The notes beneath the pieces are model-generated. The model had not been told where the DNA came from, searched no databases, and worked only from the letters and a program-made list of their open reading frames with translations. The translations under genes were made by a program, and so were the position numbers. From JAOAFZ01 sp964407325 (GTDB lineage Bacteria; Patescibacteriota; Microgenomatia; UBA1406; GWC2-37-13), in the NCBI GenBank assembly GCA_964407325.1, contig CAYOVA010000001.1, positions 1 to 64,000 on the forward strand: 64,000 bases of DNA. Direction: 5' to 3'. Positions 7,897-14,822 of this stretch are shown here, piece by piece. Numbering within the stretch: position 1 is the stretch's first letter; each line of letters starts with the position of its first letter.

Positions 7897-9234
7897 TCAA
7901 TACAAAACTGTTTCTTGGGAAGCTTCGTCGGTTGCAGTGCTTTCGTACGGGCCACTGGCAGGGTCAAAATCGGAAGCTGCCAACCATAATTCTGTTCGAG
8001 CCACCTCAACTTTAGAGTCAAAAGAATTGCATACTTCATTTTTTACAAGAAGTGCATGATAGACAGAGCAATATGCCAGCCCAATATTGCTATTCTCTTT
8101 AAGCAAGGGTTCCAAGGTGGAAACCAGTCCTGCAAGTGAGTTGGCATCATTAGGGTTGATACCAAATTGTAGCTTTAGTAACTGCTGCCCGGTTATCGCC
8201 CAGTCAAATCCGCGTAGAGGGAGCGCTCCTGTGTAGTCGTAAGGAAAATCATAATCGGGGGTGACCTGTTGAACCGTTTTTTCAGCTACTTGTTGTTGCA
8301 GTTTTTGCTGTAGTAACGCCTCGCGTGTAGAAGTGATGGAAGCAGTTTGAATAAGATGAAGCGAATACGCCAATGCAAGAGTTGAGGCTTGAGGATCATC
8401 TGAAACAGAGGCTGTAAGATCTAATTCCTGCTGGCGAATCAGTGGTGGAACTTGCGCGGGGACTGGTTGACCAATGGGATTCCCCGACAGTATAGCTTTG
8501 TAATCAATACTCTGCCCGCCCTGCTCCTGGTCTAATGCGGTTAACTGGTTAATGGCACGGGAAACAAGGGCCATTTCCTGGGGAGATAACTGTTTTCCGG
8601 TTTTAATAAGAAACCGTGCTGATTCCAGTACTGAGAGCGGGGGAGGAGAGCGTTGCGAAAGGGTAACGCGCGAAAGCGCTTCACCCCTTGAGCTGTTGGA
8701 GGAAATAAGATAAGCTCCGGCGCTGGTAATGGAGGCGGAGATTGTTATGCCATTCTGTGCTCCAATAAGCTGGGGAGTGAGCTGGTTTTCCAAAGGCGAG
8801 TATTTGAGGACAATCGGGTTCAGCAAGTTGGAAGGGGAATACATAATAAGACGAATTGGTTTTGCAAAGCTCAAACCGGGAGGGCCAACGATAATGCCTC
8901 TATCTAAAGTAGCGTTGTCAGTATCTGTGTGAAATGGGGCGATCTGGACTTCACGATTTAATGAAAGAGCTCCAGCAGGGATAGAAAGTGTAAAAACAGT
9001 CCCATCATCGGCGCGCACAGTGATGTCACCACCAATTTCCGCATCTATTGTTTTTCGTCCACCGGACAGCCCGTCAATAATCGGGGTTGTTATTTCCAGA
9101 TCGTCAGAGGGGACTGTACTATCGGTAACTGCCAGAGCAGTGGAAGGGACAGGTTTAGTTTGAAGATACCACACTCCTGCGCCTATCCCGGTTATAAAAA
9201 TGAGCACAAGTGCCCCTGTGAGAAGTTTCTTCAT
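7897..9234 (-). CDS. Membrane-anchored extracytoplasmic protein with ZU5-like beta domain
   Basis: The 445-residue protein begins with a hydrophobic helix after two lysines (MKKLLTGALVLIFITGIGAG), giving a signal anchor. Residues about 60-180 look like a ZU5-type beta-sandwich: GTVFTLSIPAGALSLNREVQI, then PPGLSFAKPIRLIMYSP and an ITSAGAYLISS end. The remainder is helical and Gln-rich, without a recognised fold. ZU5-like domains in bacteria occur in cell-surface proteins; function here is unknown. It is divergent from the glycosyltransferase gene (66 bases between starts) and convergent with the EEP gene. Confidence 0.65.
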   Translation of the reverse strand: MKKLLTGALVLIFITGIGAGVWYLQTKPVPSTALAVTDSTVPSDDLEITTPIIDGLSGGRKTIDAEIGGDITVRADDGTVFTLSIPAGALSLNREVQIAPFHTDTDNATLDRGIIVGPPGLSFAKPIRLIMYSPSNLLNPIVLKYSPLENQLTPQLIGAQNGITISASITSAGAYLISSNSSRGEALSRVTLSQRSPPPLSVLESARFLIKTGKQLSPQEMALVSRAINQLTALDQEQGGQSIDYKAILSGNPIGQPVPAQVPPLIRQQELDLTASVSDDPQASTLALAYSLHLIQTASITSTREALLQQKLQQQVAEKTVQQVTPDYDFPYDYTGALPLRGFDWAITGQQLLKLQFGINPNDANSLAGLVSTLEPLLKENSNIGLAYCSVYHALLVKNEVCNSFDSKVEVARTELWLAASDFDPASGPYESTATDEASQETVLY

Positions 9235-9300
9235 GAACTTCCACTATAGAGAACGCGCTTGCCCTTTGTCAACAGCCGGAAATCGCGTATACTAGACTGG

Positions 9301-10497
9301 ATGAAACCAACTATTGTGGTGTTTTGCCTGCCGTTTTATGGACATGTAAACCCTGTCTCGGGAATAGTAAAAGCATTAACGGACAAGTATCGGGTTATTG
9401 TGTATAGCACGGGAGGGGCAAACAGCGATTATGCGCAGGCAGTGTTTACTGAAGCAGGCGCAGAGTGTAAGCTGTTTGGTGATTACGGGAAGAAATTTGT
9501 TGTGAAGGTTGGCAAAGATACGCTTACTGCGGCAGAGATGCTTTTGGATGTAACAGAAGAAATGGCTGAAACATGTATTGACGCCTTACAAGAGGATAAA
9601 CCAGCGCTCATCCTTCATGACGCCTATTTTTTGCTTGCGAAAATTGGTGCAAAAAAAATAGGCGTGCCGGCAGTTTCTATTGTAACTACCTTTGTATTAA
9701 GTCCCGAAATGATTCTTTCCTATCCCATGTTTGCCCTGAACGAATTTGCCAAGATTATGACCGATATTCCGCGTTTTATGCAAGTGGTACGCCGGTACCA
9801 GACAATCGTTGAAAAGTACAAACTGGAGAGCCCTTCCCTAATGGATATGTTTTTAAACCAGGGAAAGGTGAATATTGTATTTACCTCCCGGCAATTACAA
9901 CCAAAAAGTGAGATGTTAGGAGACAATTATGTTTTTATCGGTCCCTCCATGAATGGCCGGGAATCGATAAAAGGTGAGCCGTATTCGTTTCCGGAAGAAC
10001 GACCTCTTATCTATATTTCGCTGGGGACTCTTTTTAACCATGATGAGGAGTTTTTTAAAATGGCAGTACGCGCCTTGAAGGATGCTCCCTACAATGTTCT
10101 CATTTCATCAGGCAAAGCCCATGTTCTGGGCAATATTAAGCTACCTGCAAATATTCGTGCTGTCGAATTCGTAGACCAAATTGAAGTATTACAAAAAGCT
10201 TCTCTGTTTGTTACCCACGCAGGAATGAACAGTCTGAATGAGTCATTATATTATCGCGTTCCTATGATCCTGTTACCAATCGCACAAGAGCAGTTGCTCA
10301 ATGCCCTTCGTGCTGAAGAACTGAAATGTGGAAAGAGATTGCAACGGCAGGGGCTTACGGCTTTCCAATTGCGTGAAGCAGTGGAGGAAGTGATGGAAGG
10401 CTCCATGTTTAGGAACAATGTAACGCGGATTAGCAAAACGCTCCATGAGGCCGGAGGAATCCGGAAAGCAATTAATGCAATAGAAGAACTGTTATGA
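9301..10497 (+). CDS. GT1/MGT-type glycosyltransferase
   Basis: About 398 residues with the GT-B fold of UGT/macrolide glycosyltransferases. The N-terminal CLPFYGHVNPVSGIVKAL is the acceptor-domain signature. The C-terminal half has IYISLGTLFNHDE and the donor-binding region FVTHAGMNSLNESLYYRVPMILLPIAQEQLLNA, with the HAG-N-E pattern of UDP-sugar binding. It probably glycosylates a lipid or small molecule, but the acceptor is not known. The ATG at 9301 is chosen rather than the upstream frame extension, because TATACT at 9288-9293 ends 7 nt before it, predicting a leaderless message. A GC-rich hairpin begins 2 nt after the stop. Confidence 0.85.
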   Translation: MKPTIVVFCLPFYGHVNPVSGIVKALTDKYRVIVYSTGGANSDYAQAVFTEAGAECKLFGDYGKKFVVKVGKDTLTAAEMLLDVTEEMAETCIDALQEDKPALILHDAYFLLAKIGAKKIGVPAVSIVTTFVLSPEMILSYPMFALNEFAKIMTDIPRFMQVVRRYQTIVEKYKLESPSLMDMFLNQGKVNIVFTSRQLQPKSEMLGDNYVFIGPSMNGRESIKGEPYSFPEERPLIYISLGTLFNHDEEFFKMAVRALKDAPYNVLISSGKAHVLGNIKLPANIRAVEFVDQIEVLQKASLFVTHAGMNSLNESLYYRVPMILLPIAQEQLLNALRAEELKCGKRLQRQGLTAFQLREAVEEVMEGSMFRNNVTRISKTLHEAGGIRKAINAIEELL

Positions 10498-10498
10498 T

Positions 10499-10527
10499 GC
10501 AGCGCGAGCTTGGTAAGCCCGCGCTGC
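10499..10527 (+). terminator. GC-rich hairpin after the glycosyltransferase
   Basis: GCAGCGCG (10499-10506) pairs perfectly with CGCGCTGC (10520-10527). After an A-C mismatch, GCTT pairs with AAGC around a GGT loop. No T-run follows. It resembles the palindromes that close the GC-rich cassettes elsewhere in the window. Confidence 0.55.
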
Positions 10528-10618
10528 TGTTGCCGTGAGCCGGGTTGCCCCGGAAAAGCTCTTGGATTGCGTCTACTTGTTCCGCTTCCTGGGCCGCGGG
10601 CGGTCGGTCGCGGAATAA
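10517..10618 (+). other. GC-rich stretch with short open frame, possible cassette remnant
   Basis: Between the glycosyltransferase hairpin and the glnA promoter lies about 100 bases of very GC-rich DNA. One frame is open from 10517 to a TAA at 10616-10618; a GTG at 10535 would give 27 residues beginning MSRVAPEKLLDCVYLF. No Shine-Dalgarno sequence precedes the GTG. It may be a decayed GC-rich gene, a tiny protein gene, or part of a structured RNA. Codon third positions are mostly G or C, as in the intact cassettes. Confidence 0.3.
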
Positions 10619-10637
10619 ACTGCACATCCTCTGGTAC

Positions 10638-10653
10638 TATAATCTGTTATACT
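10638..10653 (+). promoter_or_regulatory. Overlapping -10 boxes upstream of glnA
   Basis: TATAAT at 10638-10643 and TATACT at 10648-10653 are plausible -10 elements. Transcription from either would give a glnA leader of about 125-135 nt, much longer than for most genes here. Confidence 0.5.
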
Positions 10654-10683
10654 ATTTCAAATCTCTATGAAAGAGATTCCTCT

Positions 10684-10760
10684 CCACAACGAAGTGGTGA
10701 CACATGTTCTCCTGTCACCGTTTGACAGAACCCACACAGCAGCCGTGCGGCTTTTCGTGT
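10684..10760 (+). promoter_or_regulatory. Structured glnA leader, candidate ANTAR-responsive attenuator
   Basis: Hairpin P1 (10684-10697) pairs CCAC with GTGG around the hexaloop AACGAA, which has A at position 1 and G at position 4, as in ANTAR targets. A second hairpin (10712-10728) pairs CTGTCA with TGACAG; its loop reads as 5 nt, or 7 nt if the A-T pair opens, so it is not an exact hexaloop. A competing stem, GGTGACA (10696-10702) with TGTCACC (10713-10719), overlaps both. A terminator-like hairpin follows (CACAC/GTGTG enclosing AGCC/GGCT, 10733-10760). The overlap suggests a two-state RNA switch. Confidence 0.45.
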
Positions 10761-10783
10761 GCATTATTAGTCTTATTTCTACT

Positions 10784-12196
10784 ATGCTAGACGCAAAAAC
10801 TGTATTTAGTATGATCAAAAGTGGCGAAATCGAATTCGTCGATGTGAAGTTTACCGACCTACGTGGTACGTGGCAGCACTTTACCGTAAACGCTGACCAT
10901 TTCGACGAGGACTGTATTACCAAAGGATTAGGCTTTGACGGGTCTAGTATCCGGGGCTTTATGGAAATCTTTGAAAGCGATATGTTGTTGCGCCCGGATA
11001 TGGACACTGCCTTTGTTGATCCGTTTTTTGAAAAAACAATTTCTGTGATTTGTGACATTATTGATCCAATGACCGGAAAGGAGTTTGAAAAGGATCCTCG
11101 CTATACAGCCAAAAAAGCAGAGGCTTATTTAAAGAAATCTGGCTTTGGTGATGTTTCGTATTGGGGTCCGGAGGTCGAGTTTTTCCTGTTTGACAGTGTA
11201 TCGGCAAAGTTGACTCCCTATGAGTCGGGAGTTCAGTTGACTAGCTCCGAAATCCACAATCAGGACTTGATGGAAGATGATGAAGTCGAGTATTACAAAA
11301 TGGCAAACAAAGGGGGATACTTCCCGGCGCCGCCATTTGATAAATTGCAGATGTTCCGCAACGATGCCATGCGTATCTTTAAGGATATTGGCGTTGATAT
11401 TGAGGTGCATCACCATGAAGTTGCAGCAGCAGGACAGTGCGAACTGGACTTGCGCTTTGACTCGTTGGTTCGGATGGCAGACAAAGTGATGATGTACAAA
11501 TATGTGATCCGCAATCTCGCCAAGCAATACGGGATGACGGCAATCTTTATGCCGAAACCGGTATTTGGTGACAACGGTTCGGGGATGCATACCAACCAAT
11601 CGGTATTCAAAGGTGGCCGCAATGTATTCTTTGATGCAGAAGGGAAATATGCGTATCTGTCTAAAGAAGCGTTGTCCTATACCGCTGGTCTGTTGAGCAA
11701 CCTGTATGCCATCCTTGGCATTACGAATTCAACCTTGAATTCATACCGCCGACTTGTGCCACATTTTGAAGCACCAACATCCGTTGCCTTCTCAGCGCGT
11801 AACAGAAGTGCCGCCGTTCGCATCCCCATGTACTTCCCCATGGATGAAAAGTCCAAAAGACTCGAGTTGCGCTGTCCCGATCCGACCTGTAACCCGTATC
11901 TTTCATTCTCTGCATGTTTGGTAGCGGGAATTGAAGGGATGAAGACAAAACTGGATCCTACAAAACTCGGATTCGGGCCATTTGACGAAAACATATGGGA
12001 AAAAGGAAGCGTAAAGCAAACCCCTGGAGATTTGTTTACCTCGTTGCAGGCGCTGGAAGACAGTACCATTTTTGTGAAGTCAGGAGTGTTCAGTAAAGAC
12101 CTGATCGAAAGTTACATCGATGTAAAGCGCTCAGAAGCGATTGATGCACTGCGCTATCCGACACCCGCAGATTTTCATTTCTATTCGGATCTGTAA
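10784..12196 (+). CDS. glnA: Glutamine synthetase, type I
   Basis: About 470 residues, the normal GSI length; it makes glutamine from glutamate, ammonia and ATP. Visible motifs include GFDGSSIRGF near residue 50, the Glu-ligand region WGPEVEFFLFD, HHHEVAAAGQCELDLRF, the KPVFGDNGSGMHTNQS ATP/metal segment and the NRSAAVRIPMY active-site region. The adenylylation loop that normally holds the modifiable Tyr (NLYDLPPEE in E. coli) reads ENIWEKG, so control by adenylylation looks unlikely. The open frame extends in phase to an ATG at 10667, but those 39 codons span stable leader hairpins and do not resemble GS, so 10784 is chosen. A good intrinsic terminator follows. Confidence 0.93.
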   Translation: MLDAKTVFSMIKSGEIEFVDVKFTDLRGTWQHFTVNADHFDEDCITKGLGFDGSSIRGFMEIFESDMLLRPDMDTAFVDPFFEKTISVICDIIDPMTGKEFEKDPRYTAKKAEAYLKKSGFGDVSYWGPEVEFFLFDSVSAKLTPYESGVQLTSSEIHNQDLMEDDEVEYYKMANKGGYFPAPPFDKLQMFRNDAMRIFKDIGVDIEVHHHEVAAAGQCELDLRFDSLVRMADKVMMYKYVIRNLAKQYGMTAIFMPKPVFGDNGSGMHTNQSVFKGGRNVFFDAEGKYAYLSKEALSYTAGLLSNLYAILGITNSTLNSYRRLVPHFEAPTSVAFSARNRSAAVRIPMYFPMDEKSKRLELRCPDPTCNPYLSFSACLVAGIEGMKTKLDPTKLGFGPFDENIWEKGSVKQTPGDLFTSLQALEDSTIFVKSGVFSKDLIESYIDVKRSEAIDALRYPTPADFHFYSDL

Positions 12197-12234
12197 TCGG
12201 TTTTGGTTACAAAAACGAAACAGAATCACACAAG

Positions 12235-12261
12235 CTCCCTGTCGCAAGGCAGGGAGTTTTT
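12235..12261 (+). terminator. Intrinsic terminator of glnA
   Basis: CTCCCTG (12235-12241) pairs with CAGGGAG (12250-12256) and is followed by TTTTT. It also lies right after the stop of the convergent prepilin gene, so it probably serves both strands. Confidence 0.85.
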
Positions 12262-13978
12262 AGTAGATACAACTGGTGTTGGGGCACTTGAGAAATCGTA
12301 TCGTACCAGAAGTAAACGCGTAGTGTGCAATAACTGGTAGACCATCACCTGGGACTATTACCTTATTGTAGCTGGTGTTTGTTGATAATGATTGAGTCTG
12401 CCTTGAAGTACATGTAATGTTCTGGCATTTAGTAACGTAGCCGGTGCTCCCTGTAGGGTTTGCCGGCGTACCACTGTTAATCTCAATAAAGGTAATAACT
12501 GGGAAACCGTCATTGCCAAGTGCCATTGAGGTGTAGGCACCCATATCATTAAATGTATGCAATGCTGTGTTTGTGTTTCCGGTGCTGCAATTTTGATCTC
12601 CACAGCGAGTATAAAGTAAGTCACCGCTTGTTTCGTTATACGAAGCAATGATGGGTCGTCCATCTGCCGGTACTACGATTGAGGGGAATAATCCGACACG
12701 AGGGGAAGCATTGTAGAGTGTTGTTTCAGAGGCTGAAGAACAATCTTCATTACTACATTTAATAAGAACGAGGGTCGTATTGGCTCCAGCTGCCACAGAG
12801 GCTTTTTTTGCTGCGGCGATAACGGGGAATCCGTCCGATGCCATTGCTGCAGCTAAACCTTCGTAATGGGAACCTGCACCATAGGTGGTTCTGACAATTA
12901 CAGAGCAATCGGCATTATTGCACGTAACAAGCCGAAGTCCGGTTAGGTCGCTGTAATGGGCAAAAAAAGGCTTGACAGTGTTTGTGTAAGTGCTCGTGAC
13001 AAAGAATCCACTTGATGCCTGACTGTCAAGGTCCATGTCTGTTGTGCTTGTCCCGCAGGACTGGTTTGTGCAGCGGGTAAAGCGGAGTATGTCGGTGGCA
13101 GCACCGTATGAATGGGCGATAATAGGGTTCCCGTTTACCATTGTTGCCAAAGCCACACGATCCATGTATGCGGGAACATTGGTACCAGTGTATGCGATGC
13201 TCTGAAACGTGGTAGTGTTACCAGAAGTACAGCCACTATTGCCGCAGCTGAAGCTTTTTACTTTTTTATCGTCGTCATCGTAATAAGCCAGCAATGGAAA
13301 ACCATTTGGTCCGATTACCATATCGAGTCCCTTTCCGACATTACCGTTATCCAGTATCGGGACGATCACAGGGGTTGGTGTGGGTGTTGCAGGTGATCCG
13401 CCTGCGGGAGTAGGGGAATTGCTAACCGACACGCTCGGTGATGAAGTAGGGCGTAGGGTTATAGTAGGAAATAACGATATCAAGGCAGTGCTTCGTGGAG
13501 TTGGTGAAGGGTAGCCACCCCCTCCCGGTCCTCCGGGAGTAATATTTATGACCATCGGTCCTGCGGGTCGGGCAACCATCCATGAGTATTCATTTGCATA
13601 GCTGGTTGATCCTCTTTTTTCAGTATTTTCAAGTAAAGAGGTGAGTTGATACGTACTGCCATCCGAAGAATAGGAATAGGTGTATACCATACCTTCTCCA
13701 TTTTGTTTACCTTCCAACGGATCCGTGGGAATCTTATCAATAAAGTTATTATCAATCAGTTCTTGTATCCAAATTGACTCATCGGGATATATGCCTTTAG
13801 TACCTTTATATTGCTCTAAAGCAGCCTGAATTTCGTTTATATCTTTTTTTCTTTTAATATCTCGTTGGTTTTTAAAGGTAGTGGCATAGGCAAAGACGGG
13901 GATAAGAACAAGGGTTGCAATGATTGCAAGAGATATAAGTATTTCTGTAAGAGTGAAAGCCTGCCGGGCAGATTTCAT
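12260..13978 (-). CDS. Type IV prepilin-like protein fused to a seven-repeat, propeller-like domain
   Basis: The N-terminus MKSARQAFTLTEILISL is a class III (prepilin peptidase) signal: cleavage before the Phe, Glu at +5, then a long hydrophobic helix. Residues to about 140 look like a type II/IV pseudopilin (QAALEQYKGTKGIYP). A Ser/Thr/Pro linker (about 160-205) follows, then about 350 residues carrying seven similar units of the form DGxPVIA-x-Y ... x-x-C-x4-C. The seven C-x4-C pairs read CGNSGC, CTNQSC, CNNADC, CSNEDC, CGDQNC, CQNITC and CPNTSC. Seven beta-rich repeats suggest a seven-bladed propeller held by one disulfide per blade. A role as adhesive minor pilin at a pilus tip is inference. 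Confidence 0.8.
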   Translation of the reverse strand: MKSARQAFTLTEILISLAIIATLVLIPVFAYATTFKNQRDIKRKKDINEIQAALEQYKGTKGIYPDESIWIQELIDNNFIDKIPTDPLEGKQNGEGMVYTYSYSSDGSTYQLTSLLENTEKRGSTSYANEYSWMVARPAGPMVINITPGGPGGGGYPSPTPRSTALISLFPTITLRPTSSPSVSVSNSPTPAGGSPATPTPTPVIVPILDNGNVGKGLDMVIGPNGFPLLAYYDDDDKKVKSFSCGNSGCTSGNTTTFQSIAYTGTNVPAYMDRVALATMVNGNPIIAHSYGAATDILRFTRCTNQSCGTSTTDMDLDSQASSGFFVTSTYTNTVKPFFAHYSDLTGLRLVTCNNADCSVIVRTTYGAGSHYEGLAAAMASDGFPVIAAAKKASVAAGANTTLVLIKCSNEDCSSASETTLYNASPRVGLFPSIVVPADGRPIIASYNETSGDLLYTRCGDQNCSTGNTNTALHTFNDMGAYTSMALGNDGFPVITFIEINSGTPANPTGSTGYVTKCQNITCTSRQTQSLSTNTSYNKVIVPGDGLPVIAHYAFTSGTIRFLKCPNTSCIY

Positions 13979-13995
13979 ACCTTAGTATAAAGTAC

Positions 13996-14517
13996 CTATA
14001 AAATCTTTTCCATACAATACACATCGTAATATTTACCATTCGTAAAGAGTTCTTCTTTGAAGACTCCTATTATTTCAAAGCCAAAGTTTTTATACACATT
14101 TACCGCCAAATGTCCGTTGGTGATGGAGTAGGTTTTGACTTTTTTGAGATAGGAGAATGTTTTTAGTTTTCGTAAGAGTTCGTGTGCCATTTCGCCTGCT
14201 ACACCTTGTTTGCGGTATTCCGGCTTTACATATGCTCCCCAGATTGTTGCTACATGACGGAATTTTTTATTTGTTTCAAAATATGCGCCTACAAAACCAA
14301 CTGGCTTGTTGCCGATTCGTGCAAAAACTACAACACCCTCTTTTTCAAAATAGACTGACTCAAACCGTTCTTTCCATACCGAATCAGGTACTCTTTTTTG
14401 TTCTTCATACGATGCAGAAAAAGCCTCTGGAGCTTCACGTAAGGCTTCCAGCCAGATATCCCGATAGTCCTTCCATTGATCCGGCATCAGGTTACCAATC
14501 ATTATTTCGCTATCCAT
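13996..14517 (-). CDS. GNAT family N-acetyltransferase
   Basis: The 173-residue protein has the GNAT core: VGFVGAYFE (strand before motif A), YVKPEYRKQGVAGEMAHELL (acetyl-CoA pyrophosphate loop, Q-x-x-G-x-A form) and TNGHLAVNVYKNFGFEIIGV near the end. It should transfer an acetyl group from acetyl-CoA to a small molecule, peptide or protein amine; the acceptor is unknown. On the minus strand TAGAAT (plus 14524-14529) ends 6 nt before the ATG, again predicting a leaderless message. It is divergent from the VWA-protein gene, 306 bases away. Confidence 0.85.
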   Translation of the reverse strand: MDSEIMIGNLMPDQWKDYRDIWLEALREAPEAFSASYEEQKRVPDSVWKERFESVYFEKEGVVVFARIGNKPVGFVGAYFETNKKFRHVATIWGAYVKPEYRKQGVAGEMAHELLRKLKTFSYLKKVKTYSITNGHLAVNVYKNFGFEIIGVFKEELFTNGKYYDVYCMEKIL

Positions 14518-14662
14518 TGGACTATTCTATCAAACTATACTAACATAATCTTCTTTCATAATACTACGGGTTGTTCTTACGTTGCTTTCACGTACCCTGG
14601 GTATGCTAATTATGCTTTCATAAGCACTTTCACAACCTGAAGATGTTGAATTGTAGCTTAAT

Positions 14663-14738
14663 GAAGAAGCCGGATCCCGGTGTGGCAGCTTTCGTGGGTG
14701 CATACCCATGTACTGCTGCATCGTGGTCCGGCTTTTTC
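14663..14738 (+). ncRNA. Rod-like 76-nt RNA structure upstream of the VWA gene
   Basis: This stretch lies in the 306-base gap between two divergent genes. Bases 14663-14674 pair with 14727-14738 (12 pairs, one G-T). Inside, GCAGC pairs with GCTGC and CGTGGGT with ACCCATG (7 pairs including a G-T) around a GCAT tetraloop. The 3' arm ends in TTTTTC, so it could act as an intrinsic terminator, a small RNA, or a leader element of the downstream GC-rich gene. A further TCTGCC-CGA-GGCAGA hairpin follows at about 14742-14756. The AT-rich part of the gap, 14530-14660, shows no clear gene. Confidence 0.45.
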
Positions 14739-14780
14739 ACTTCTGCCCGAGGCAGATTCATATTCGTAGCCGGAGAAGCT

Positions 14781-14804
14781 GGAGTGCTCTGCAAGGAGTA
14801 CTCC
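14781..14804 (+). promoter_or_regulatory. 5' UTR hairpin before the VWA gene
   Basis: GGAGTGCT pairs with AGTACTCC (8 pairs, one G-T). It sits just upstream of the AGGAG ribosome binding site at 14811-14815. The hairpin-then-SD arrangement repeats in the other GC-rich cassettes. Confidence 0.5.
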
Positions 14805-14822
14805 TAAGAAAGGAGAGACGAC

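Noticed and set aside
10667..10783. In-frame 39-codon extension of glutamine synthetase
   Set aside because: The extension is not GS-like and coincides with stable leader hairpins; a start at 10784 gives the usual N-terminus. It remains possible if the leader is translated.
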